Assembly (NCBI GenBank): GCA_028228615.1
Contig: JAOJBS010000025.1
Coordinates: 1 to 28,416, forward strand
Length of the DNA stretch: 28,416 nucleotides
Origin: UBA4421 sp028228615
GTDB lineage: Bacteria; Pseudomonadota; Gammaproteobacteria; Pseudomonadales; Azotimanducaceae
Direction: 5' to 3'
Both the position numbers and the translations under genes were made by a program. The notes under the pieces are model-generated. The model worked only from the letters and a program-made list of their open reading frames with translations, had not been told where the DNA came from and ran no database searches. Positions 8,015 to 14,946 of the stretch are shown piece by piece; position 1 is the first letter of the stretch, and every line of letters starts with the position of its first letter.

Positions 8015-8417
8015 GCCATGATCGATAGCGCACCGGCGAGCGCGGTTATACTGTAGCGCGCCGAAACCTGGACTGCCGAGCGTCAGTCGACAAATATTTG
8101 TGATGGAAACTAACTCATTAGTGTCGCTTTCCTATCATGTCCCGTTTCCCTTTGTTGCGGGGCGGATGCGTTTCGGCACACTAGGACCGCTCTCATCGCT
8201 ACACTGTTATATTTGTGCAGGGGGAAGGGGTTCTACCCCGATTTCAGGGACAGTTTTAAAACACCTGCAATTCAATGACTTTACAGTCTTCAAACGCCAA
8301 TGTAATTCACCGTAGGCATGAGAGCAATGATTAGCTAAACACACCTCCCCAACGGCTTATAGACTAACCAACTGATGAGTATTGTGATACGGACAGCAAT
8401 AATTCAGGATGTAAGGT
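8015..8417. other. Intergenic stretch after the oxidoreductase
   Basis: GC falls back to the element level at about 8060-8110, which may be the right edge of the oxidoreductase insert. A short hairpin (GGGG, TTCTA, CCCC at 8228-8240) is visible. I see no gene here and no target-site duplication matching the left edge. Confidence 0.35.
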
Positions 8418-8802
8418 ATGCGAACAGCTCTAGCTCTGCTGATTTTATTAGGTTCACTCAGCGTTGGCTGAGCAGGGAGATGCGAGCGCGCAGTACACTC
8501 TGGGATACAACTACTACGCAGTCGAAGGGACGCCTCAGGATTATAAGGAAGCTTTGAGGTGGTTTAGGGCTGGAGCTGAGCAGGGAGATGCTGGTGCGCA
8601 GCTCAGCTTAGGTTTGATGTACGCTAACGGTGAAGGGACTCCTCAGGATAATAAGTTAGCTCACATGTGGTGGAACCTCGCCGCAGCCGCAGGCAACCAG
8701 ACGGCGAAGACCAATAGAGACATCGTAGCTGGAGAGATGACTCCAGCAGATATCAGTGACGCCCAGCAAATGGCTAGTGACTGGATGAAGGCGCATCCTT
8801 AA
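8418..8802 (+). pseudogene. Frameshifted secreted Sel1-repeat protein
   Basis: The ATG at 8418 (AGGA seven bases upstream) opens a good signal peptide, MRTALALLILLGSLSVG, that runs straight into TGA. The Sel1 body is in the next frame, from about 8464 to the TAA at 8800-8802: LAEQGDASAQYTLGYNYY, EALRWFRAGAEQGDAGAQ, LAHMWWNLAAAAGNQTAK. A one-base shift near 8462-8470 would join them. Two Sel1 units remain; the usual gene would have more, so an internal deletion through the near-identical repeats (GCTGAGCAGGGAGATGC occurs twice, about 115 bp apart) is possible. The alternative is a TTG start at 8464 without a signal peptide, which I find less likely. Confidence 0.55.
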
Positions 8803-9800
8803 GCCTTCCCTATAAGCTCAGGGCTACCGAACAGATGCCCAGACACTAGAGACAGGCCCTCAGCTTAGCCTCTCGTTCAGCCTCAAGCTGATCAATAACA
8901 CATGATAGTAATTTGATATCCTCCTTGAGCATAGCCAGCAGCTCTTCTTCCGCATAGCTCTTATCGCCAATCCAGATGCTTATGTTGGTTGACTCCAGGC
9001 CCAGCATAGGGAGTTCACTATGAGTTAACTCAGAGTGGGCTGCAGGTGGTCGATGGCTGTAGGGGCTGTGAGCGATGGCTGATTTGAGCTACAGCAATGG
9101 CCTCGGTGGCTCAGGAATAAATAATAAAAACGAGTTTGAATGCCTGCATCTTCACGTCCACTTTCGCTGCTATATAAGGGCGTGGGGGGTCTGTCAGGGT
9201 GCATTGCTGACATTGCGAAGGGTAGCCCTAGGTAATACAGAGGGGTCTTAGCGGGGCTTTGGATAGCTATACGGGCGGCTTGACCCCTTGCTCAGTAAAC
9301 AACCAATATATTCATGTAAAACAATAGGTTAATGGCCTTTAGCTACACCTTCGGTCAGTCTGAGGTGTGCTTGTGGCCTAGTCTAGAGCGATTCTTAGGA
9401 TGCTGCAGGCGGTGGTCAGTATATAGAGCAGGTGCGCGAACAGTGTCGCTGCGGGAGTTGGAGGGTTAGGTATAACTCTACTGGCTACTACATTTCGGCG
9501 ATGCTCTACCCTTAACGACCACTATGAGTTACTACCTACGTCCGCGATATCGCAAGTCCGTTACTGACGACTATCGGTGTGTATCAGCTGCTACTTTGAG
9601 CACGCATTTGCTGTGTGCTCGAGTGTGCTCATGACCGAATTGGTTACTTTATGGACAGGTTGTAGTTGTGTGAATTGACCTGTGATTTAGTTGTTGGAGG
9701 GTGTTAAGATGGCGGAGTTTTACGTACATATATCTAATATAAACAGATAGTTACGGCAGGTGTGCAGGGGTTGTAAGTCAGCTGGAGGTAGCCACTATTA
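8803..9800. other. ~1-kb mostly non-coding right arm of the element
   Basis: Apart from one possible 53-codon frame (8846-9007, minus) no gene-like frame is seen. Scattered inverted repeats occur: ACACCT/AGGTGT around 9345-9367, GAGCAC/GTGCTC around 9598-9621, and palindrome GCGATATCGC near 9546. A very short frame, MAEFYVHISNINR, begins at 9710 behind a strong GGAGGG site; it may be a leader peptide or chance. Confidence 0.35.
8846..9007 (-). CDS. Possible small acidic coiled-coil protein (53 aa)
   Basis: ATG to TAG on the minus strand encodes a protein starting MLGLESTNISIWIGDK and continuing with an amphipathic acidic helix (EEELLAMLKEDIKLL, then VIDQLEAEREAKLR). The composition looks like a real small coiled-coil protein, and codons resemble those of the element. 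There is no clear ribosome site before the ATG, and the frame stays open upstream for about 28 more codons. Function unknown. Confidence 0.35.
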   Translation of the reverse strand: MLGLESTNISIWIGDKSYAEEELLAMLKEDIKLLSCVIDQLEAEREAKLRACL

Positions 9801-9845
9801 TGGTGCCCCGGGCTGGAGTTGAACCAGCGACCCTCCGCTTAGGAG
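9801..9845 (-). pseudogene. 3' half of tRNA-Arg(CCT), from anticodon loop to CCA, at the right end of the element
   Basis: Minus strand: anticodon loop CTCCTAA (anticodon CCT), 3' anticodon stem GCGGA, variable loop, a perfect T-arm (GCTGG-TTCAACT-CCAGC), 3' acceptor strand CCGGGGC, discriminator A and encoded CCA. The 5' half is missing: DNA beyond 9845 does not pair with either stem. A 3' tRNA half is the usual attachment block of tRNA-targeting islands. It is not a tmRNA end, because the acceptor lacks the alanine G-U signature and no tag region is present. Confidence 0.75.
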
Positions 9846-10221
9846 ACGCCGGAAAGAGACACCTTGTCTGGCGCGAAGCCAGTCGCTGAATTCATACTCA
9901 CCACAAGCCGTTGATGGGCTGAAAGCAGACTACTTGAGTGAATATCAGGTCGTTGAACAAGCGCCACTGGTAAGCCTTTCAAAAAAATCTTTGGACCCCT
10001 CCAAACAATTTCAAAAGACCACCAGTGGCTTGGCTTTAGCTTGCTATCGCTCCTAAAGCCGGCAATGTCTTGCCGCTTATCCTATTAATCGAAAGCCCAT
10101 TTGCAAACTTTAGGCGGTTGAGAAGAAAAGAATAAAAGTTTTTATGGGCACGCGCGGCCTCTAATTTTACACCACTCACACCCCTATAAACTCTGTTAGC
10201 GAAATGGCCGTCAATAGTCGC
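9846..10221. other. Hairpin-rich non-coding block at the element/chromosome junction
   Basis: Within about 210 bases lie five perfect inverted repeats. CTGGC/GCCAG is at 9868-9882. GCCACTGGT (9963-9971) pairs with ACCAGTGGC (10021-10029), enclosing TTTGGA-CCCC-TCCAAA (9990-10005). GGCTTTAG/CTAAAGCC is at 10032-10060 and CGGCAA-TGTC-TTGCCG at 10060-10075. No protein frame is visible. It could be a structured RNA or the remnant of a small palindromic mobile element. I could not match it to tmRNA, SRP, RNase P or 6S RNA. Confidence 0.45.
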
Positions 10222-10659
10222 TCAACAGCCTCTTGAAGGCCGCTCAAAGGCAGTTGGATCACGAAAGGCCAATGAAAGAGATCTTTTAGCGAAGCGCCAG
10301 CCTTCATTCGTGGGCACAAATTCGTCACTGTAATGACCGACAGCCGAGGTAGCAGACATCGCTATTACCTTATCATTCAAGCTCTCTTCACCTATGTGCC
10401 GGTGCAGACTGAGATAAGAGATACCGCGAGCTTTGGCGTGATCAATTACATCGATCAGGATATTGGTCAAAACATGACGTGAATGGATCTTTGGGCTACG
10501 CGAGTGCATTGCTTTAGCAATAGCCTCTCGCCCAGCAACCTCGCCATTAACGTCAAGAATGCCGTCTTGGGCAAACAGGTCTGCAAACTCAGCGCACCTC
10601 TGAAAATCTAGATGATGGGCGTAAGCGATTGAAAGTTTTTCGCAAACACGCTCAATCAT
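10222..10659 (-). CDS. SnoaL-like/NTF2-fold protein
   Basis: 145 residues. The text fits the SnoaL-like domain of the NTF2 fold: an N-terminal helix with CEKLSIAYAHHLDFQR, then AEFADLFAQDGILDVNG, GREAIAKAM, and SRHVLTNILIDVIDHAKARG. Family members are small cone-shaped isomerases, hydrolases or dehydratases (ring-hydroxylating dioxygenase beta and ketosteroid isomerase are relatives). The paired histidines HH near residue 15 sit where several members have catalytic residues. A purine-rich site (GGAAGAAGAG) precedes the ATG. It is divergent from the Rid-family gene and shares the intergenic promoter region at 10660-10839. Substrate unknown. Confidence 0.7.
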   Translation of the reverse strand: MIERVCEKLSIAYAHHLDFQRCAEFADLFAQDGILDVNGEVAGREAIAKAMHSRSPKIHSRHVLTNILIDVIDHAKARGISYLSLHRHIGEESLNDKVIAMSATSAVGHYSDEFVPTNEGWRFAKRSLSLAFRDPTAFERPSRGC

Positions 10660-10839
10660 GAATCGCTCTTCTTCCCGGATAACTTAAGCCAAAACCTAAT
10701 TAGTTTGATAATCCAACAGAACCCGCTTTAAACTTTTGTCGCTGACTCACAAAGGGCTGTCGTTTGGCTTGCATATCGCGCCAACCAAAATCAGCCCATA
10801 AATAGATAACAAGATAAAAATATTTGAACAGGAACTAAA

Positions 10840-11229
10840 ATGACAATAAGCAAAAAATCTTTCCGCAGCGGCCCTTATGCAGCACTAATTGCGCAAGCAG
10901 TCCAAGTAGATAATGTGCTCTATTTATCCGGCCAGGTGGGTATGGGGGAAGACGGCAACGCACCGTCAGATATCACCGAACAAACCATACTGGCCTACAA
11001 CAATATTAAAACCGTACTCGCTGAATTTGGCGCTAACATGAGCAATATCGTTGACGAAACCTTTTATGTCACAGACGTACAAGAGGTTATGGCCAATGTG
11101 GAGAAGGTCTTTGCAGCCAGAGAATCAGCCTACGGCGAGCAACCTGAAGTTAGCCAAACCCTAATTGGCGTCACCGCATTGGTTGACCCTACGTTGAAAA
11201 TTGAAATCAAATGCGTTGCGCATTTATAA
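10840..11229 (+). CDS. Rid family protein (YjgF/YER057c/UK114) without the deaminase Arg
   Basis: 129 residues, the usual length of the trimeric Rid fold. Conserved text: VQVDNVLYLSGQVGM (21-35), AYNNIKTVLAEFGA (52-65) and ETFYVTDV (73-80). In true RidA imine/enamine deaminases an Arg (Arg105 in E. coli) binds the substrate carboxylate in a motif like R-T-x-x-x-V. Here the corresponding text is PEVSQTLIGVTAL, with Gln106 where that Arg is expected. RidA-type 2-aminoacrylate deaminase activity is therefore doubtful, and a role as in the non-deaminase Rid subfamilies is more likely. AGGA precedes the ATG. A strong hairpin terminator follows. Confidence 0.88.
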   Translation: MTISKKSFRSGPYAALIAQAVQVDNVLYLSGQVGMGEDGNAPSDITEQTILAYNNIKTVLAEFGANMSNIVDETFYVTDVQEVMANVEKVFAARESAYGEQPEVSQTLIGVTALVDPTLKIEIKCVAHL

Positions 11230-11246
11230 CAACGGACTGCCAAAAA

Positions 11247-11275
11247 CGGGCGCTTGCATTGTTTTTAAGCGCCCG
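11247..11275. terminator. Bidirectional hairpin terminator between convergent genes
   Basis: CGGGCGCTT (11247-11255) pairs perfectly with AAGCGCCCG (11267-11275), with a T-rich loop (GCATTGTTTTT). It separates the Rid gene (+) from the membrane-protein gene (-). The tract of As before the left arm can serve as the U-tract for the minus strand. Confidence 0.65.
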
Positions 11276-11289
11276 CCTCAAGCGACTAT

Positions 11290-11634
11290 TTAGCTGCCAG
11301 CGCGCTGGCGCCCCAACAACATAATGCGCGCATCGCCCTCTGCCTGAAAACTCTGAATAAGCAGATAAATACACAAAAACGGCGCGCCGCCAAAAAAAGC
11401 CACCACCCCCAAAGCAATACCAGACAAAGAATAGTGATGACGCCACATCACCCAAATGGATGAAAACAACAACATAAACATAAAGTCCAAATTAAATTGC
11501 CCGGCCCAAGATATTTTTTGCATATCGCCAAAAAATACAGAAAACAAATTCAATCCGTGACCACTAACAACCAACAAGGTGTAAGCACTGAGCACACAAA
11601 AAACAAATATAAGCAAAACTCGAAAAAAAATCAT
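11290..11634 (-). CDS. Small inner-membrane protein, three predicted TM helices
   Basis: 114 residues with hydrophobic segments at about 1-23, 47-64 and 69-95, and the conserved-looking text FNLDFMFMLLFSSIWVMWRHHYSLSG between the second and third. I have no named family for it. GGAGG lies four bases before the ATG, and the gene starts 12 bp after the stop of the PPOX-type gene upstream, so the two are very probably one operon. A partner role beside a flavin/F420-type enzyme is only positional inference. Confidence 0.65.
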   Translation of the reverse strand: MIFFRVLLIFVFCVLSAYTLLVVSGHGLNLFSVFFGDMQKISWAGQFNLDFMFMLLFSSIWVMWRHHYSLSGIALGVVAFFGGAPFLCIYLLIQSFQAEGDARIMLLGRQRAGS

Positions 11635-11646
11635 ACAACCTCCAAA

Positions 11647-12030
11647 TTAGTGCGCGTCTATAGAAAACCCAAGCACCTGACGCTTGTTAAAATTACCGCT
11701 TAGTTTGCTGAAGAGGTCTAACAATGCCAATTGCCAACCATACTTCTGCCCTAACGCAACATAAGCTGCGACACATTGCTCAGCACCGGATTCAAGCCAC
11801 GCATTACCCGCAACACTTTGACCCAAAATTTTACCGGAGGCGGTACAGGGCGCCACTTGAATTTCAGGATAATTACGTATGCGTTTGACCTTGCCAGCGG
11901 CTCCCGCCGAGAACACGTAAAATGCGCCTTCGTCTCCGCACGCAGCGAACCAGACCGGTGTCCACACCCAACTGCCATCATGCTTTTTAGTGGCTATAGA
12001 CACGTACCTTTGTTGATCAATCGTAGTCAT
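11647..12030 (-). CDS. PPOX-class split-barrel oxidoreductase (probable F420/FMN-dependent)
   Basis: 127 residues from the ATG at 12030. It resembles the PPOX-class F420-dependent family: RYVSIATKKHDGSWVWTPVWF, then FYVFSAGAAGKVKRIRNYPE, VAPCTASGKILG and the C-terminal QKYGWQLALLDL. The G-K-V-K-R-I-R-x-x-P segment is the usual cofactor-phosphate binding region. The longer frame from 12168 is open by chance: only the 12030 ATG has a ribosome site (AAGGGGA, eight bases upstream), and family homology begins here. It is upstream of, and coupled to, the small membrane protein. Cofactor (F420, FMN or heme) cannot be decided from sequence alone. Confidence 0.85.
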   Translation of the reverse strand: MTTIDQQRYVSIATKKHDGSWVWTPVWFAACGDEGAFYVFSAGAAGKVKRIRNYPEIQVAPCTASGKILGQSVAGNAWLESGAEQCVAAYVALGQKYGWQLALLDLFSKLSGNFNKRQVLGFSIDAH

Positions 12031-12285
12031 GGTGAATTCCCCTTGAAAAAAAAATGAGTGCACGACTGTGCTTCTAGTTGCACTTCTAGCTGCGCATTTA
12101 ACAGAGCCCAGCCTGACAGAAGTGCCAAAAATTGAACACCCGAAACAGCTTGAACGTTTTGGACACAAGCCTTAGCAAAAGTTGTCGAGCCGTTCACAAA
12201 GTGATACATCTTAGTCCAGCGGTCGTTCAGTCCCTACGTTAGGCTGGAATCCGCTAAGGAAAAAAATAGCAAATGGGGAAAGCTA

Positions 12286-13086
12286 ATGAACACTACTGAC
12301 TACGAAACAATCCTTACCACGCTGGTTGACGGCGTGATGACCATCACAATGAACCGCCCTGACCGTCTTAACGCCTGGACCTATAAGATGGGCGCTGAAA
12401 TGCAGCAGGCCATAGAGGCAGGCAACGCCAGCGAAGAGGTGGACGTTTTTATCATTACAGGCGCTGGTAGAGGCTTTTGTGCCGGGGCCGATATCAAAGA
12501 CCTATTTCAACAACAAGCCAAGTCCGGCGACTCTACCGACAATGAAGTACCCAGAGATTGGGTTGGTCTTGTACGGAGCGCAAAACCCATTATTGCTGCA
12601 GTGAACGGTGCAGCCGTTGGGGTTGGGTTAACGCAAATCCTGCCCTGTGACTTTATTATGGCGGCACCAGAAGCCAAGTTCAGCGCCCGCTTCGTAAAAA
12701 TGGGTGTGGTGCCGGAACTGGCAAGTTCCTACTATTTGGTTGCTCGCGCCGGGTTCGGCCTAGCCAATCGTATGATGCTCACGGGCGAAACAATAGATGC
12801 GGTAGAAGCACAGCGAATAGGCTTAGTAGACGAATTGGTAGAAAACCACGAAGCGCTTCTGCCACGCGCAATTGAACTGGCCAAGCGCATCGGTGAAAAC
12901 CCCTCGCGAACACTCGGAAGAGTAAAAGAGTTAGTCACTCAGAATATGGCTGAGTCGGATATTAAGCTAGTGCAAAAGCGAGAACTCACAGCGTTGGCGG
13001 AATGCTATAAAAGTCCCGAGCACCATGAGGCAATTAACGCATTTATAGAAAAACGCCCGCCTAGTTTTAAAGGTCTCGGCCTTTAA
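12286..13086 (+). CDS. Enoyl-CoA hydratase/isomerase (crotonase) family
   Basis: 266 residues, full length. Oxyanion-hole segments are GRGFCAGADIKDLF (61-74) and AAVNGAAVGVGLTQ (104-117). One catalytic glutamate position is kept: E144 in VVPELASSYYL. The MLTGETIDAVEAQRIGLVDELV segment is typical. In hydratases a second Glu lies in the region around 120-125; here that position is less clear, so isomerase or other crotonase chemistry is possible. A GGGGAAAG site precedes the ATG. The gene stands alone and divergent from the PPOX-type operon. Confidence 0.92.
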   Translation: MNTTDYETILTTLVDGVMTITMNRPDRLNAWTYKMGAEMQQAIEAGNASEEVDVFIITGAGRGFCAGADIKDLFQQQAKSGDSTDNEVPRDWVGLVRSAKPIIAAVNGAAVGVGLTQILPCDFIMAAPEAKFSARFVKMGVVPELASSYYLVARAGFGLANRMMLTGETIDAVEAQRIGLVDELVENHEALLPRAIELAKRIGENPSRTLGRVKELVTQNMAESDIKLVQKRELTALAECYKSPEHHEAINAFIEKRPPSFKGLGL

Positions 13087-13090
13087 AACG

Positions 13091-13220
13091 GTTAGAGAAG
13101 GTTAAAGAGGGTTAAAGGCGGGTAAAGACGGATAAGGCCCTACAATAAGGCTGTCATATTGGTGACTGCGATATCTACAGCCTTGTAGGACAGCTCTTTT
13201 TTACCTGTTTTACCCGCCTT
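13091..13220. terminator. Decamer repeats within a nested inverted repeat (convergent-gene terminator)
   Basis: Four degenerate decamers (GTTAGAGAAG, GTTAAAGAGG, GTTAAAGGCG, GGTAAAGACG; 13091-13130) follow the crotonase stop. AAGGCGGGTAAA (13115-13126) pairs perfectly with TTTACCCGCCTT (13209-13220). Inside, CCTACAATAAGGCTGT (13139-13154) pairs with ACAGCCTTGTAGG (13177-13189) with a three-base bulge, and a T-run follows (13197-13202). This looks like a strong bidirectional terminator between the crotonase (+) and the lipoprotein gene (-). Confidence 0.6.
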
Positions 13221-13248
13221 GCCTGCCCTGCCCGCCTGACTTTGGCAG

Positions 13249-13692
13249 CTAGTTGGTACGCGAGCGCAAACGGTAAAGATAGGTTTCATCGACATTTTCA
13301 TTTCTAGGCCGATTGCCATACTTGGCCTCCCAGGCTTGAGCGAACAACTCGAACTCTTGGGCATCATTTACTCTTACCGCTTCAAGCTCAAAAATAGAAG
13401 TATCGGCGCGCAACCGAACCTTTGGATTTTGCTCAATGTCCTCAACCCAGTTTGCCCGTTTGTCTCCCGCAAAAACGTGCAGGCTTCCAGACACCTCTAC
13501 AACCCATAAGTTAACCGAGTAGGCTTGACCTGCATTCGTCTCAAACTGAATTATTTTGTCATCAGCCACGGTGCCCCATTGCTCTGGCGCGGGCGTGACA
13601 ACACCCTTTATTTGACCACCGGAAATAGGCAAATATTCCGCGCAACCGCTGAACAATAGTGCGCTCAAAATCATTAAATTGATCCTACCCAT
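13249..13692 (-). CDS. Lipoprotein with a flavin split-barrel-like domain (DUF2255-like)
   Basis: 147 residues. MGRINLMILSALLFSGC gives a lipobox with Cys17, so the mature protein should be membrane-anchored. The domain reads FETNAGQAYSVNLWVVEV, LHVFAGDKRANWVEDI, NPKVRLRA, ELEAVRVNDAQE and KYGNRP. This order (small beta-strands, G-D-x-x-x-x-W, then the N-P-x-V-R-L strand) resembles nitroreductase/PPOX-related split-barrel proteins that are normally cytoplasmic. A lipid-anchored version is unusual. No flavin-binding motif can be confirmed by eye. It is convergent with the crotonase gene. Confidence 0.65.
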   Translation of the reverse strand: MGRINLMILSALLFSGCAEYLPISGGQIKGVVTPAPEQWGTVADDKIIQFETNAGQAYSVNLWVVEVSGSLHVFAGDKRANWVEDIEQNPKVRLRADTSIFELEAVRVNDAQEFELFAQAWEAKYGNRPRNENVDETYLYRLRSRTN

Positions 13693-13921
13693 GCGACAGC
13701 TCCTACAAAATAAGCTTTAGATAAACCAACTGGACTGTATCAGCGAAGCGAAGCCACAACCACACTAAATGTCACCACCAATGTCCGTCACTAAAAATCA
13801 AAAACCTACCGTTGGTGCGAAATCCAGAACTTCATGCTATCTCTAATCCAAGTGAGTAGACTGAAGCAAAAATTTTACAATAAAAGACTTCTACTACTGA
13901 AAGGCTTTGGGGAATAAAACT

Positions 13922-14458
13922 ATGGCTCTCAAGCCTACCATCTATAAATTCGATATCGCCCTGTCCGACATTGATGAGGGACGCTACGAAAATCTCAACC
14001 TCACTGTTGCCCGGCATCCTTCTGAAACCATAGAACGCATGATGGTTCGCCTCTTGGCCTATTGCCTGAACCTTAGCGAAGGCTTAGAGTTCACCACGGG
14101 GCTAAGTAACACCGAAGAGCCAGATTTAGTGCAACGCAGCCTAGACGGTATAACCCTCAATTGGATTGAAGTGGGTGAACCCAGCGCCGAGCGCGTTCGC
14201 AAGGCAAGCACTATTGCCCGACAAGTAAAAGTCTACTGCTTCAATACTAAGGCCAACGTTTGGTGGTCTCAGGCACAAAACGAAATTGAAAGCTGCGGCG
14301 CGCAAGTTTACCAATTTCAGTGGGAGCAAATTGCCGAACTTGCAGGACTAGTAGAAAGGACACTTTCACTGAGCGTCACAATTACCGGCATGACCGCATT
14401 TATTGCCGCAGATTCTGGCAATGTTGAATTAACTTGGGCCGAGTTAACGAACATTTAG
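13922..14458 (+). CDS. yaeQ: YaeQ family protein
   Basis: 178 residues from the ATG at 13922. It is full length and close to the family throughout: MALKPTIYKFDIALSD, NLTVARHPSETIERMMVRLL, EEPDLVQRSLDG, NWIEVGEPSAERVRKA and VYCFNTKANVWW. YaeQ has a PD-(D/E)XK nuclease-like fold; its cellular role is poorly defined. GGGGA lies seven bases upstream of this ATG. The in-frame TTG at 13907 lies within that ribosome site region and is unlikely to be used. It stands as a single gene. Confidence 0.93.
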   Translation: MALKPTIYKFDIALSDIDEGRYENLNLTVARHPSETIERMMVRLLAYCLNLSEGLEFTTGLSNTEEPDLVQRSLDGITLNWIEVGEPSAERVRKASTIARQVKVYCFNTKANVWWSQAQNEIESCGAQVYQFQWEQIAELAGLVERTLSLSVTITGMTAFIAADSGNVELTWAELTNI

Positions 14459-14946
14459 GCAGACTAAGGAACAACAATCCGCGGATACGCCGAGCTTACT
14501 CGAAAACCCCTAGCTTCATCCGCTAACCTCTAACCTCTACTCTAGATCCTTGGCATCGACTATTGAGAGGGTAACCACTAATAAAGAGCGTTAACAAAGC
14601 TGAGACAAAAGTGCGCTTTGTAATGCGGTTGAATATTTAGCTAGCGCTTCAGCGACTAAGTGGCGAGCATTCCCAATGATCAAGTCATCATGACCTGCAT
14701 CGCCATGGGTTATCCAGACGACAGATTTGCGGCAAATTCTGTGCGGGCTGATAGAGAAGAGAGTGAAGACTTCGTTAACTATGTCGGTTTTTAGGGCGGC
14801 GGCCAGAGCGCCTACTAACGGCTATTTAGTTAATCGCCGCCTCAAAAAAGCCGTTATATACGCAGCAATAAAAAGGCCCGCAGTTGCGGGTCCTTTTTAT
14901 TATAGTTTTTGGATTCAGCTTGATGTTGCGAAATGATACTCGCCTT
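14459..14946. other. Intergenic region between yaeQ and the TPR lipoprotein gene
   Basis: No convincing gene. Two to three heptamer copies (CTAACCT, CTAACCT, CTACTCT; 14523-14543) lie soon after yaeQ. A strong terminator hairpin is at 14870-14898. The open frame at 14727-14936 runs through that terminator and lacks protein-like composition. Confidence 0.4.
14870..14898. terminator. Bidirectional rho-independent terminator
   Basis: AAAAAGGCCCGCA (14870-14882) pairs with TGCGGGTCCTTTTT (14885-14898) over 13 base pairs with one bulged T, and a T-run on each strand. It lies between yaeQ (+) and the TPR lipoprotein gene (-) and can end transcription from both. Confidence 0.85.

Larger units (their letters stand above)
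397..9845. mobile_element. Integrated element (~9.4 kb) with tyrosine integrase, bounded by 9-bp repeat GCTTAGGAG
   Basis: A direct repeat GCTTAGGAG lies at 397-405, 59 bp before the integrase start, and at 9837-9845, exactly where tRNA-Arg homology stops. Between the copies lie the integrase, a helicase-like gene, RNase HI, Sel1-repeat and secreted-repeat genes, an oxidoreductase and long non-coding stretches. The integrase at one end facing inward and a tRNA-derived block at the other end are typical of tRNA-targeting genomic islands. There are no relaxase, type IV secretion, terminase or capsid genes, so this is not a self-transmissible ICE or complete prophage. It could be a satellite or a small mobilisable island. 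The boundaries are inferred from the repeat and the tRNA remnants. Confidence 0.7.

Noticed and set aside
9963..10029. Integron attC site
   Set aside because: GTTGAAC lies near the left arm, but the matching core site at the other end is absent and no integron integrase is present.
9801..10075. tmRNA or other housekeeping RNA
   Set aside because: The CCA end and TTCAACT T-loop first suggested tmRNA, but the acceptor lacks the alanine G-U pair, the anticodon loop is a clear CCT, and no tag region or 5' tmRNA end is present.
12031..12168. 46-residue N-terminal extension of the PPOX-type protein
   Set aside because: No ribosome site at 12168 and no family similarity; the ATG at 12030 has a clear one.
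14727..14936. 69-codon open frame after yaeQ
   Set aside because: It runs through a strong rho-independent terminator and lacks a ribosome site and protein-like composition.
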